Notes: generated by a model from the sequence alone, not told the origin. Shown: positions 19,133 to 31,308, counted from the first letter of the stretch. The stretch is DNA of 64,000 nucleotides from Aculops lycopersici (GCA_015350385.1 WNKI01000002.1:7544185-7608184); one strand, 5' to 3'. A program made the numbers and translations.

Positions 19133-20009
19133 AACCAACCAACTCTCTCACAGACAAGCACCGTGGTGGCCGAGGATCTGAATGGCTAGAGGGCAACAAC
19201 TTGTGCTGCCGGCGCCGCCGCCGCCGCCGCCGCCGCTTCTTTTGTCGTAATTTTCTCTCACGTTGTCGAGGCGAGTCCATTAGTTTCGGTTCCGCGGGCA
19301 TCGCCAATCGGCCAGGTGAATCTAACTGATTGGCTTGGTGTCCAGCTAGCCAGCTGAATGGCAATTGGAGATGCACGACAAGTTGCGGCCGATTTGCCCC
19401 TTCTCCTAACGAGTTAGAGGAGGGGGCAAATCAACAACTAGGCATGAGAGATAGATGGTCGGACGGAAGAGAACCGTTAGGTTTATTCTACTTGCTGTTG
19501 TTGTCGTTATGGTGGTGCAGAAAGAGAGAAGAAAAGGTAGCAGCAAGTTGAACTTATTAGTCTGATTATCGTAATTGAGACACGATTATTGTGAATTGTG
19601 CACTTGGTATTAATGTCTAGTATGAGTACTAGAATATTCTCATAATGAATGAAGTATTCTCTTCCTCTGAATCTACCCTAATTAGAGGGAGAAAAAATTG
19701 AGAAGGTGAACCTACTTTATCCACCTGTTTGCGCATCAATCGATTGATTAAACTGACAACAACGACGAAGAGTGAGACTTGGATTGCGAGAGAAGAGATG
19801 GGAAAATTTGTTCACGATTTGCCCTGGTCGTCGCTGCTGATTCCCATCCGAGCCATCCAATTAACGTGCCATCGCGATGCTCACAAATCCCTGTGTGGCC
19901 TGTCTCTGTCGAATGACATTCGCATACTAATCGAAATCAAAATCAAAATCGATGCGGCTGAGGCTAATCGAGGCGAAGGTAGAGGACAATGGCAAAAAAG
20001 AGTTGGTTT

Positions 20010-20081
20010 TGCGGCCTCTGAGATTCGAACTCAGGTTGTCGCGGCCACAACGCGAAGTACTAACCACTATACTAAGGCCGC
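20010..20081 (-). tRNA. tRNA-His (anticodon GTG)
   Basis: On the minus strand this folds as a complete 72-nt cloverleaf. The 7-bp acceptor is perfect (20081-20075 with 20017-20011), and the discriminator base is A at 20010. The A-box reads as TAGTATAGTGG, the anticodon stem is TCGCG/CGCGA around TTGTGGC, and the T arm contains GTTCGAATC as B-box. The anticodon is GUG. There is no intron and no encoded CCA, as in eukaryotes. A TTTTTT run (plus-strand 19994-19999) 11 nt downstream is a pol III terminator. The sequence closely resembles animal tRNA-His. It stands alone in the large non-coding region. Confidence 0.95.
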
Positions 20082-22148
20082 CTGACCGATAGATGGATTA
20101 GATCCAGAACCGAATTGGACCGCATCAAAATTGCGGCCCCATCTACGTGTATTCTATGGGCGCCAGATTATCTCTAGTCGGCCGTAAGTGTGGCAAAATT
20201 GACTCGAGCAGCTACGTACAATAGCATCACTCATTAGCTTGGTGGGAGCAACGCACAGGTGGAGCAGTGACAACGAAACCTCTGCGGCGGCGGCAGCAGC
20301 GTAGCGGCATCGATGCTCCCGCGAACAGGTGGCTGTCTGATCCATGGCCAAATAGATTGCACAGGATCAGGGCGACACTTGTTGCGCTCGTTGCCCTGTG
20401 CCGCGTCGGAGCTTAGAATTTAGATTTCAGATTTTAGGCATTCATCGCGGACGAGCGGCGAGCAAAACGCCCACAACCACCACTGCCACTTGTTGCTCGC
20501 TCTCTCGCTTGCCATTGAAACTACACACACATGCAAACTAAAGCCGTTCCAGCTTGGTCCGTTGCTCTCGCCTGCGTCCTCGCCGTTGTCGTTGTTGGTC
20601 GCCACTTGTGCATGCGCAATCAGACGGAGCCGACAAATGAACGAGTTGTTGCAGTGGTAGAAGAAGTAGCAGTAGTAGTGGTGGCAGTTTAGTAGGCAGT
20701 GCCGCTCACTTGCTCTTGGCCAGGTAGACAGACACTTGTTTTGCTTGAAACTACTTGTGCACTAGCCAACGCGTTGCAAGCCCACCAACCGATAGCAGCG
20801 AGCAGCGAGCAACGAGGGAGAGAGATAGAGGGAGAGAATGCGCTACAACTTTGCGCACTCTCCTCGAGCCATCGAAAGCGATTGGCGAGTTAGTCATTCA
20901 GTTAGCTAGTTAGTCAGTCAGTTAATCCTGGATGTCGTTCCTCTCTCTCTCTGGCTGTTGTTGTTAAGCGCTGCCACTTGTTACACATTCGCTCCTCGCA
21001 TTGGAGTGAATGGCCACTAGAGAGGAGGCTCATATGAAACTGAGCATCAAGCTAGTAGCCGAGAACCAGAGCGACAACAAGTAAAGTCGCCGGCAACCAA
21101 ATCGTAATAAATCCGCAATAAATTGTGAGCGCAGAGCCTAGCCAGCCAGCCGGCCAGCTTTCAGGGAGAATCGACACCGCCAACCAGGCCAAGCTGAGTG
21201 TGACGCTCGCATAGCGAGTGAGTGAACCAAAGAGAGAGAGAGAGAGAGAATCTGTCGAGTCACCTGTTGCGCGTTCAATTTGGTAAGCTAGCTGGCCATT
21301 GAGCGAACTAAACGAAGAGCGGCTGCGTGAAGTTGCGAAGAGTTCAAGTGAACAGCGGCAGTGGCAGAAAAAGATTGAGGCAACCATAGAAAAATCAGAA
21401 GCTTGCATTCTTTTTGTCTCTCTGTTTCAGCTCTGATGTTAAATGTGAGTGCGAGCGTTAGTGTTGGTGTTGGTGCAACAGTTGGGTAGCGCAATAATTT
21501 GGCGTGTGTACAACGCGAATCATTATTTACGCGGCGATTCCACCATCGCCGATGACGGCCACGACACTTGTTGCTTTTTACCTGAATGGCTTAAGTTAGC
21601 GAGACTAAACTAAAAGCGATTGCCATCGTTAGCGCAACGAACTAATCAAATTAATGCCACCAACCGACAGCAGCAACAGCAACAACAACAACAACCACCG
21701 CCACTACTAGGAATTACCTGAGCGAGCGCGTAAATCAGAATAATAATTTAGATCCCAAAACAGCTAACAGTTGCAAATTTCCATTCCATTCCACTTATCA
21801 GCCAACTTAGTCAGCCAATTGGACGACACCAAACCAAAGGCAATCAGTTAGTGTAATTAGATTCACACTCATGGTCAGCAAGGAAGTTACGTAAATTTAT
21901 TAGTTAGTTGAATAACGTAGATTTGAGTTGAATTTGAGGTAAGAGTGAATCAAATACAAGCAAGTGAACCAAAACAAACCAAGGCGAAGCAAAGAAAAAC
22001 TTTCAAATTAACACAAACAATCTGAACCAAACAGAAACAAAACAAAACAATTATATTACGTCAATCTTATCGGCGATAGCAGATAGTTTATACACAGATT
22101 TAACAAAAGACACATACAAACAAGAAATTTACAAGATAAACAAACAAA
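20082..22148. other. Non-coding region immediately upstream of the NHERF coding start
   Basis: No coding frame is credible. This 2 kb is the densest part of the CAC(C/T)TGTT word, with copies starting at 20324, 20376, 20487, 20733, 20975, 21261 and 21565. A short (AG)n run is at 21231-21249. The last 200 bp are A/C-rich, as expected for a 5' UTR, with a donor-like GAG|GTAAGAG near 21939. The proximal promoter of the NHERF gene probably lies here, but no TATA box is clear. Confidence 0.45.
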
Positions 22149-22649
22149 ATGGACATTCTACCCGACGATGCGCCGGCACCAAGACTTTGCCACCTAATTA
22201 AGTGGCCCGATTTTGATGGCTATGGATTCAATTTGCACGCTGAGCGCTCAAATCCTGGCCAATTCATTGGCAAAATCGACGACGAGAGTCCGGCTCAGAT
22301 GGCGGGCCTTCGTGAGGGCGATAGAATTATCGAGGTAAATGGAGTCAACATTGCGGACGAGAATCATCGTCAAGTTGTTGATCGTATTAAATCGATTGCA
22401 AGCGAAACCAAGCTCTTGGTTCTGGACCCGGAAGCCGACGCTTGGTATAAGGAGCAGGAGTTGATTGTAAAATCAAACCAAATTAATGTAGTCTACATCA
22501 AAACTCCCGTTCCAAGACCGCAGCCCGATTCGCCGCGCGCCAAGTTCCACCACAACCACCAGCACCAGTCTCCCTCGGCAACAAGTGGCGCCTCGCCGGC
22601 TCCCGCCGCAAGTGATGATGCAAACAAGAGCCAGTCTAGCGGCGGTACC

Positions 22650-22690
<41 letters not shown>

Positions 22691-23240
22691 CAAATCAGCG
22701 AATCAGCAAAAGAGCAACGAGAAAGAAAACTCAAGTCCCAAAGAAAAAGAAGAAGCAACAACAACAACAACTGAAACCAAACAACAACTAGAGTCACAAG
22801 CGCCAGGCTCGCCAACTCCGATTTCCGGTTCGCTGGAAACCAGCGATTACAATGATGATCCAATCAACGTTGCAGAGCATCAGAAAGTGGCTGAGCCACC
22901 GTTTGTCGAATCAGAGAAGAAGAAGAATCAGAAGCCAACAGAGCCGCAGCCAAGTAGCAAGACTAACAATAGCAACAAAACGCGAGTTTCGCCACCAATG
23001 TCGCCGGATTCGGGTAAAGGCGAAGATGACGACAGCAACCAGCCGCCGCCGCCGCCGAAGGAGTTGACGGTTGAGGCCGAGATCAACAGGCAGTTGCCGC
23101 CGAAGTCGGCGGTGAGTGATGAGATCCCGCCGGCGGCTGTTATAGCAGCAGCAACAAGTGTTGAGTCGCCATCTCCAATTGGCCAGTTGCAGCCGGACAG
23201 TTTGGAAGAGGAGCAGCATTCAGGGGAAGAGATGCCACAG
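22149..23240 (+). CDS. NHERF-type PDZ scaffold protein, coding exon 1 (PDZ domain)
   Basis: The first 364 residues of a protein of about 618 residues. The N-terminus is a single PDZ domain (about residues 12-92) with the GYGF carboxylate-binding loop at 24-27 and the NHERF-specific end (Leu-Val-Leu-Asp-Pro-Glu). The rest is a disordered, Ser/Pro/Gln-rich linker with a (AGT)n-encoded poly-Ser near 22650-22690. NHERF proteins (Sip1 in Drosophila) tether membrane transporters to ezrin/radixin/moesin under the plasma membrane. The exon ends at CACAG|GTAAGTAG in phase 0. Without splicing the frame would add only 16 unrelated residues. The exon carrying the ERM-binding tail is at 31952-32716. Confidence 0.88.
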
Positions 23241-26200
23241 GTAAGTAGAAGTTTCCAATTTACATTCTTCAATTCTCATTGTCTTAGCTAAACTTTAGTC
23301 TCTAGACTTTTTCATTTCAGTAAGTGCATTAATTTAAACGCTTGTGTTTTTGCGCAATGAAACACTCGAGGATTGTGGTCGTGCTCTTCTCTTGACCAAT
23401 CGCATTTTCCCATAGATAAGAGGAGAAAATTGCAATGCTTCCCTAGATTGAATGCCCACTTGCTTGTGTCATTAATGCGTCGATTGCATCTCAACTCCTC
23501 GATACTAACACTCACGCTTCTGGGCCATAACCACTTGTTGCAAGCACCTTCCACCTTCCGCCTCCAGTGCTCGGTGAAAGAAGGGCGACAGCTGGAAGCT
23601 AGCCGCCGCCGCCGCCGCCAACTACCTGTTGCTGGACGGTCGTTCAGGTAAAAGTTGGCGCGGGTTGGCTGTCATCTTTCTCTCGCAACCACTTGGCCGG
23701 CCAGTCGACGGGCAAGCTGATTGATGGCGGAGCTCGCGAGATGACGGAGACGCGACGATCATGGATTGTGCAGTGCAGTTGCTGCTCGTAACCATCCGAT
23801 TGGATGGAGTCGTCTTCCGAATGCGAAAGAGCTTATTAGCGGCGGCGGCGGTGGCGGTGGCATCAATGGCCGAGAATCTCCGGTTGCTTTCCTTGACTAG
23901 CAAACGGATGGCATCGTTGGTGCCGCAAGCATTGAGCTTTAAGCTCTAAGCGGTTAGTGTAGAGTGGAGTGGAGTTGAGTTGAGTCACCGGAGACAGAGA
24001 CTGCCCATGGGATTGGCCGCCTCGAGCAGCCAAATCTTGATTAGCTGTTTGGCTTGCCTGTCGGTTAGTTTAGTTAGCCCGCTACTTTCTCCAGGAAGCA
24101 AGCGGTTCACATACGATCGAGGGAAACTCTCTTCCGAATGCCGAACGAGGCGACAGTTGGTTGGTTGGAAACTTTTCATTGCAACTCAAACTGACTGGTC
24201 GCACCGTAAGTGGCGCAACAGGTGGACTACGGGCATCTCTTGTGGTGTGACGTATGTACAAGCTAAGTTTAGCCATTCAATTCCAATGTACATCGACAAT
24301 AGTGGCCTTTTGTCCATCTGTAAGTCTATTTATCTGTGTGTTTAAGGCCACCAATGAATTCAATTGAATCCAAACCGATTCTTCTGGTTCAGTTCATCTC
24401 AGTTCGAATGGCGCCTAAACTGCAGAGAAGCAGCATCTTCAAATTGGTTAGCTAGCAAACCAAACTAAAGACGAAGCTCTTTGTCCCGAATCCTTTGGAT
24501 CCCTCTCCTCTCACTTTGAGGTCCATTGTCTTTCTCCGCCGTGGCCATTGTGTTTGTATATAATTTTGTTCTTAAGTTTAGCCTCCCATCACCGTTATTG
24601 AATCAGCTGATACTCTTGCGCTTACCTACTTTACCTTGCTCAACAAATACAACAAAAGCGAACTTGAACTGCGCAAATCCGCTAAACTGACTCTCGCTTC
24701 TCTGATTTGACCACCACCACAACAAAACAAGAGTTTTGTGAGATTTAACCGAAAGTAGCCTTCACTTGAATTAGAGCATAAACTAGCTTCATCGATGAAC
24801 GAGTCTCTCTGTCTAGTTTATTTAGTTGAGGGATTTTATTTGATGCTCGTTGGCAACCAATCGATGGATTGCTGGCTGACGGGGGAAAAACTGAAGCTAT
24901 TGCGTCATCAACGTTGGTGGCTTTGTAAGCACGACCCAATTTAGTTTGCAGTTGCAACTACCTGTTACCTTTGGTTGCTAGATTTGGTTGGTCACTTTCT
25001 AAAATAGAGTTAGTGGAGAAGAGTTGGTTGCTTGGAGGCGATTACTCCTTCGTGGTTCGCCACAAGGCATACAAACATTCCCCTCGTTCGCCTGAAATCC
25101 AACGAGTAATTTCGGGATCGAGTCTAAGAAAAGATTCGAATGAGATCCAAGCGAATCAACTCTTTGTTGTGGTTGCGATTGGCGTTGCTGTTGTCCAGTT
25201 GACTTTTTAAAGGTACAAAAATCCAACCAAATGGAAGATGACCAAGTGAACGAAATGGCCACACGCCAAGCTCTTAGCCTCTGAGTTCATCGGAGATTAT
25301 GACTGATCGGCTGGGCAGTGAGCGAAAGTTAGCAACTTGGGCGCGTGATTGAGGTGCAGCAACAAGTTGTTTCTGCTCTTCTCTCTTTCTTCCTCTCTCT
25401 CTCCTTGTAACTGCAGCAGCAACAACAAGTCGCCGCTTCCGCTAATATGAATGTAAATTTTCCATTCAACTGCAACATTCACGCCAGCCTCCGCCTTAGC
25501 GCTAGTCCACCTGTTGAATAGTAAGTCATCTTGAGCTCCGCTCTTAAAGTCGACCTGTAGTTGGCTTTGCAGTGGTTTGCCAGAAAGTGTGGCTTAGCGT
25601 TGTAGCTTAGCAACCAAACGCTCGCCCTCTCACTCGAGCCTTCATCGCCGTGGTTCCATTCGTCAGGTGGTTTGTTGGTTGCCGTTTGTCATGCAAACAA
25701 AACTGCTACTTTTCACAACTGACTCATGGTGACCCAAAGGAGCTACCAAAATGTCAGACTCTCCAGTATGTAGAGCCGAGAAATTTGCATAAGTTTAACA
25801 TCAACATCATCATCAACACTAACCATTTACTCGACGTCGTTGTCCTCGTCGTCGCCGTGATTTGCAACGATGGCTTTGTGCACGCCATTTGGCTACTGAA
25901 TACTACCACACTGTCAGTCAGTTGGCCGGTTAGTCTCGACTGCGATTGAGATGGGGACAGAAGGTTGAATTCATTCATTTGAGCCACATCAAAAGTGTCG
26001 ACTCTTGCGTGGATTTAAATTTGAACCTGTTAGCAAGGCGAGTTTCTCCGCATTCGCGCATCCACCACCACTAGTAGCAGCAGCAGTGGTGGAAACTGAC
26101 AGTCATCATTATTCATCAGTCAATTAGCTTTCACTTTCGCTACGTCGGCAAAAGCGCCTTTTTCCTCTTTCAGCCGGAGCTCTAAAGTTTCATTTTAGAG

Positions 26201-28320
26201 ATTGCCAGTCGACCGCCAGCTACTTTGCCAGACTTCATAGGTGAGCTGAAGCTTGACAAGCGAGACAGGCGAGACAACAACAACAACAACATGGAGGATC
26301 ATCCTTCAGCTCGGCGAGTTTACGAGAAGACGCTTCTAGATGGAGGGTTTAGTATAAAAAAGACGGTCCCAAGTCCTCGTGAGATTTTGTCAGAGTTACA
26401 TCTTCAAGTGTCGCCCGTTCCATGGAGAAACTACTGTTGTCCTTTACATAAAATCAATGGCTTCCTAGCGAGCGAGTTACGTAGTCTAGGTTACAGTCAG
26501 AGGCGATGATGATGGTGAGCGGAGACTCCAAAGTATCGGGCTAGAAGTAATCTTGTTGCCGCTAGTCTTAGCCTCGCTGCATCATTGCCCGACTGGCGGA
26601 TGATGATGGTAATAATAATGGCCAGGTATGTCACTGCTTCTCCTCCTCCTCCTCCTCCTGCCCACAATCTAGTCTCCGGCTAGAGGAAATGGGATCAAGT
26701 GTTCGAGTTGCAGTTGTACCTCAGTTATGCTTTTATGGCAAAAACTCCCCACTTGGCCTCACTCTCTATTCATTCGTTGTGGCAGCGGCAGCTACAGCGA
26801 CGTTGACGTCGACGAAGAATGTGAATCTCGTTTTATTCGTCCAACCGACCGCCTGACTGTGTGAATAGCAGGCGCCTCCTTGCCCCTCAACTTTCGAGTT
26901 GGCTCGAAACTGGGGGAAAGTAGCCAGGCAACAGCGTCAACTTGCGCGCAAGTCGCTAGGTGCCCGGCGCTCGCACACTAAACGGAGCGCGCCTAGCGAC
27001 GTGCGCGCTTGCACAAATCAGTGAGCGGTGGATGCTACAATGCGCGGCGGCCGATGCCATTGCGCTTACTGCATCCACTACAACTCGAGTCTCCCCCTCT
27101 CCTCGAGTCGCCAGTAACTTGCGGTAGTTTATAACTCTCGACACTCTACTTTTATGGCTCATTTTTAGCCCAACCAAACGAAGAGAACACAACAATAAGA
27201 GACTCGCTTAGTGTTTAGCTTGCAGTCGTCGTTTTGTCACTCATTTGAACCTTCGCTTAGCCCATGTAGTTGCGGCTGATGCTCGTAATCGTCGACCCTT
27301 TGGTCGTCTCGGCGGGACTCTAGTGCTAGCCAGTCGGTTTGTTGAGGCCCGAGGATGTAGGTAAACAGTTTTAATGCACTTGGCATGCGAGAGTAGACTT
27401 GAGCTTGTGGCTAAACTTTCTCTAGCTTGCCAGCCAACAAATCGGCTCCTCGGCTCAATTTCCAGGCAAACTTCCTCTCGCTCTTACTCCCACTCTCTTT
27501 CTATCCCACTTTCTTCCACCAACACAAACTCGGCAGCCACATCCTCTCGCTCTTGAAGAAGGACCCCAAGTGTCCCCTTCGATTGTTGTACTTGTTGTCG
27601 TCTTCCTCCTGGTGTGAGTGAGTTTTTGCTCTCCTATCTATAGGGCCTATCTATGTGGTGTGCTTGATGTAGATGTAAATTGCCGCTTCCTGTGCAAAGA
27701 TTCAGTTGCTCCTGTGATATCTCGCCATTGCAACGGCGACAACCATGCCGCTCGCACTATATCGTCTTTCTAGTGAGTCGAAGAAAGGGAGCCGATTAAG
27801 ATCAAAGTTCCTAATCAAGTTCCATAGACTCGCTGTGGTTGTGAATTTGTCTTAGAGGCAAAGTTTTTTCTTTCTCTCTCTCTTTCTCGTTTTCTCTCAT
27901 CATCCAAATCTACATTGCGCCTTTCAGTCTCTCAATAAGGCAGCACAATTTCGTCTTGAGTATTATTAGTCTATTCAGTGTGTACCTCATTCACATACAC
28001 TAAGTCCAATGACTGACTGAGGTCGCCAGTGTGGCTTTGTGAATGCTAGCAACTTACCTGACGGCCGTTGGTCAGCCGAGATTCAACGATTGATTAGTTA
28101 CCGCTACTATTGTTGTTAGTATAAGTATAATTATTTGTTTTATTGACAGGATGGTCAGCCAAGCTAGTAGTGTTATGTAATTATCAGCATCAATCTCATG
28201 TTAGAGCAAGAAAGAAGTACGCAGGCTAATTGAAATCAACAAGTGAATGGAGGCGAGTCATTAGTGGAAGTGTGTAAGAAATTTACAACTCCCATTCTAC
28301 AGTTCTCAAATCAAATCAAA
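23241..28320 (+). other. Left part of the large NHERF intron, non-coding
   Basis: Begins with the consensus donor GTAAGTAG. About 5 kb hold no credible exon. Copies of CAC(C/T)TGTT occur at 23532, 24217, 25508 and 28238. A short GCC-repeat region (23601-23620) and CT-rich runs (25379-25403, 27868-27899) are present. The sequence 26940-27070 is strongly GC- and CpG-rich compared with its surroundings. The right end is the promoter and 5' UTR of the nested thioredoxin-repeat gene. Confidence 0.5.
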
Positions 28321-29955
28321 ATGAAGATGAAATCCACAAGATTCATTATATTTGCCCTACTGGTTGGCATCGCGCTAACGCTAACCATCACAGACACGAT
28401 CGGCGCGGCCAAAGATAAGGACAAGGACCAAAAAGCATCGAAGTCGGCGGCAAAGTCGGGAAAAGTAGAGAAAAAATCCTCATCACATGCAACAACGACG
28501 AGTCCAAATTTAGTTGATGATGACGACGATGACGATGATGATAACAATATTAGTAATAGCAAATCTAGCGGAAGTAGCAAGCCGGATAAACGAGTCAATG
28601 ATTGGCTCAGGGAACAGAGCAAATCGAAGCAAGATGTTATTGAGATGGTCACTTCGGATATGTTGGATTTGTTGATCGATAATATGAAACATTTGGTTGT
28701 ATTCTTCTATGATCAAGCGCAATGCTCCGGCAAGGGGTCAGCTGGAAGCAAGTGTAAGAAGATTTTAGCTGAATTGGAAAACATCGACGACGATACTGAC
28801 GATCATGGAATTCAATTTGTAAAATGCGAGGACGTCAACTATGCCAAATCCCTTGGCATCAGCCAACTACCTGCCTTGGTTTACTTTGAACAATCCTCCT
28901 CGGCGCCCTCAATTTATGTTGGCGATTTGGAGGAGGAGGAACTAGTGCTTGAGTGGCTAGTTAAGCAAAAGAATGAGGATACTATAGAAAACATTAATCG
29001 TGATATACTCAACAACTTGATTGCCAGCCAACAAGCGTCATCAAAATCCTCAGGTGGCAGCAAGAAGCGCAAGGAGCGCGATTATATCGCAGTTTTGTTC
29101 TACAAGCATGCAAATGAGGAAAGCGATCAAGTGATGGAGCAATTGGAGTCGATTGACGATGATTTAAGCGAATATGACATCCATTTAGTCAAGTTAGCCG
29201 ATGATATAATTGCCAAAAAGTACGGCGTTCGTCATCCACCTGGTCTTGTGTTGTTCCGTAAGGGAGAGCCATTAAAATATCCCGGCGATCTAATGGACAC
29301 CGACGACCTGTTGCACTGGCTAACCTTACCTGAGAACTTGGAAACAAAAGACTCAATTGAAACTGTTAACGAGAAGATGTTTCATCGCTTCTTGAAGGAA
29401 ACAAAGCATCTGGCAATCCTTTTTTATAGTGAAACAAACGCTTGTAAGCAATGCCAGCGAGTAATGGAGGAGTTGGAGCAAATTGACGATGATTTATCTG
29501 AACTAGGTATTCGTTTCATCAAGGTGGACAATATGAATTTGGCTAAAAAGTACGGAGTTCACGCTCTGCCATCGCTAGTTTTTGTCTCCAAGTCCGACTC
29601 GCCCTCGGGTTCGCAGCAAGTGGGCTCATCAGGTAAAGGAGTTAGGGGAAAGTCGAAGCAACAAGACGGTGGCAGCTCGGCACAAACAACAATCTACGCT
29701 GGCGACCTCAAGAAGGGAGAGGAAATATTGCAGTGGTTGGCCGAGCAAAAGTCACCCGACATGCACCAAATCCAAGAGTTGACTGGAAAACAGTGCAAAG
29801 AGATGATCAAGTCGACGGATCATGTTGCGGTGTTTATCTACGACGAGAATGCTAGCAATAATGACGACGACGACGACGATGACGATAGTGACAACCAGGT
29901 AAAGGGCAAGTCAAGAGGCAAGCGGCAAAACGACGACGACGACGATGATGATGAT

Positions 29956-30011
<56 letters not shown>

Positions 30012-31308
30012 CGACGATGATGTGTTAGATGGACTGGAAAATATTGACACCGAATGCAGAAAGCAAAACATTGAGTTTGTCAAGACCAAAGACCGAGCGT
30101 TTGCCCGCGAGTTTGGTCTCGACGAGAATGATTTGCCAAGCTTGCTGTACTTTGAACATGGTCAACCCTCAATTTACGATGGAGACTTGAGAGCCGAAGA
30201 GGATTTGTTAGATTGGTTGCTGAGACAGAGGCGAGAGGATACAATTGAAGAGGTGAACAGGAAGTTGCTTGAAAAACTCATCGAAAGCTCGCACTATTTG
30301 GTTGTACTATTCCAAAAGACTCATTGCAAATCGTGCCAAACTGTTCTAGAAACTCTCGAGCGCATTGATGACGATTGCGATGCCTATGGTATTAATATGG
30401 TTAAAATCACTGACATGGGTCTCGCAAAGCGTTACGGCATTAAAACCTTCCCAGCTTTGGTCTATTTCCGAAACGGAAACCCATTAATCTATAGTGGCGA
30501 CCTCAAGAATGATGAACAAGTCTTGGAATGGCTTTTGGATGACGATCAGCGAGAGTTGAATGATGAGATTGAGGATATCAATGGAAAAATGCTCGACAAA
30601 CTCATCGATTCGTCGCCCTTCTTGGCCGCCCTCTTCTACGACGAGGATTGTGGTTCAGTTTGCAGCAAGGTTTTGCATGAGCTGGAAAAGATAGACGACG
30701 ACACTGATACTTTTGGAATTGATTTTGTTAAAATCAACGATTTCCAAGCGGCACGCAAGTACAACGTCCATCAGTTTCCAACTCTCGTTTACTTTCGCAA
30801 ACAAACGCCCAGCTACTATGATGGCGATCTGTTAGATGAGGAGAATGTTTTAAATTGGCTCACCTCATCCGATGTCTTCGAGTTGGAGGATGAAATTGAG
30901 GAGGTTAATAAGAAAATGTTGGACAAATTATTAGAAACTAGTGATTATATTGCAGTATATTTCTATGAAAAGAATTGCAAACATTGCGAGGAGGTGCTCA
31001 AGGAGTTGGAGCACATCGACGATGAGGCCGACTCTTTGGATATAATGTTTGTCAAGATTAGAGATATGAATTATGCAAAGAAATTTGGCATAACTCAAGC
31101 GCCAAGTTTAGTTTATTTCCGTAAAAAATTTCCCTCAATTTATCGTGGCGATCTAATGAAAGAAGAGAAGGTATTAGAATGGCTAAGGAAGAATAGATAC
31201 AGAAATCCAGAGTTGAATTTGTTTATGTACGCCCTATTTACAATTACAATATCCTTTATATTATACACGGTATTTCTAATGTTTTGCGTCAAGAAGAAGC
31301 AGGACTGA
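28321..31308 (+). CDS. ER-type membrane protein with seven thioredoxin-like repeats and a 30-Asp tract, nested in the NHERF intron
   Basis: A 995-residue intronless protein. Residues 1-30 form a signal peptide. After a Lys/Ser/Asp-rich linker come seven thioredoxin-fold repeats of about 110 residues. Each has a hydrophobic beta strand, an IDDD motif, a Phe-Val-Lys strand, an Ala-Lys-x-(Tyr/Phe)-Gly segment, a cis-Pro-type Pro, then Val-Tyr-Phe and Gly-Asp-Leu. CXXC occurs only in repeats 3, 5 and 7 (CKQC near residue 373, CKSC near 668, CKHC near 885). Repeat 6 has CGSVC, repeat 1 a stretched Cys pair, repeats 2 and 4 none. Repeat 4 is split by acidic inserts, including 30 Asp in a row. A membrane segment (about 966-988) is followed by a C-terminal KKQD, a KKXX ER-retrieval signal. 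It suggests a PDI/calsequestrin-like ER protein. The frame is open back to 28243, but the ATG at 28321 has better context and starts the signal peptide. Confidence 0.85.
29932..30021 (+). repeat. Coding (GAY)30 tract encoding 30 aspartates
   Basis: Thirty consecutive Asp codons with GAC and GAT interspersed, not a pure microsatellite, in repeat 4 of the thioredoxin-repeat protein. A shorter Asp run is encoded near 29861-29886. Codon mixing indicates either an old expansion or selection for acidity at protein level. Confidence 0.95.

Larger units (their letters stand above)
14573..20009. other. Large non-coding region upstream of the NHERF gene, left part
   Basis: No coding frame here looks real; the frames are short and of skewed composition. 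The region is rich in simple repeats and carries many copies of CAC(C/T)TGTT in both orientations (15109, 15756, 16243, 16483, 16837, 17830, 18059, 18808 and 19722 by start position). Strong splice-donor-like CAG|GTAAGT sites occur near 15346 and 17137. I interpret the region as upstream regulatory DNA and perhaps non-coding first exons of the NHERF gene; no transcript evidence is available. Confidence 0.5.

Noticed and set aside
19729..20085. 118-codon plus-strand frame
   Set aside because: It runs antisense through the whole tRNA-His gene and has no protein-like composition.
26940..27200. GC-rich frame (79 codons, minus) in the NHERF intron
   Set aside because: Composition follows the local GC peak and no homology is visible.
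29838..30089. Antisense poly-Ser frame over the Asp tract
   Set aside because: A mirror of the GAY repeat on the opposite strand, not a gene.
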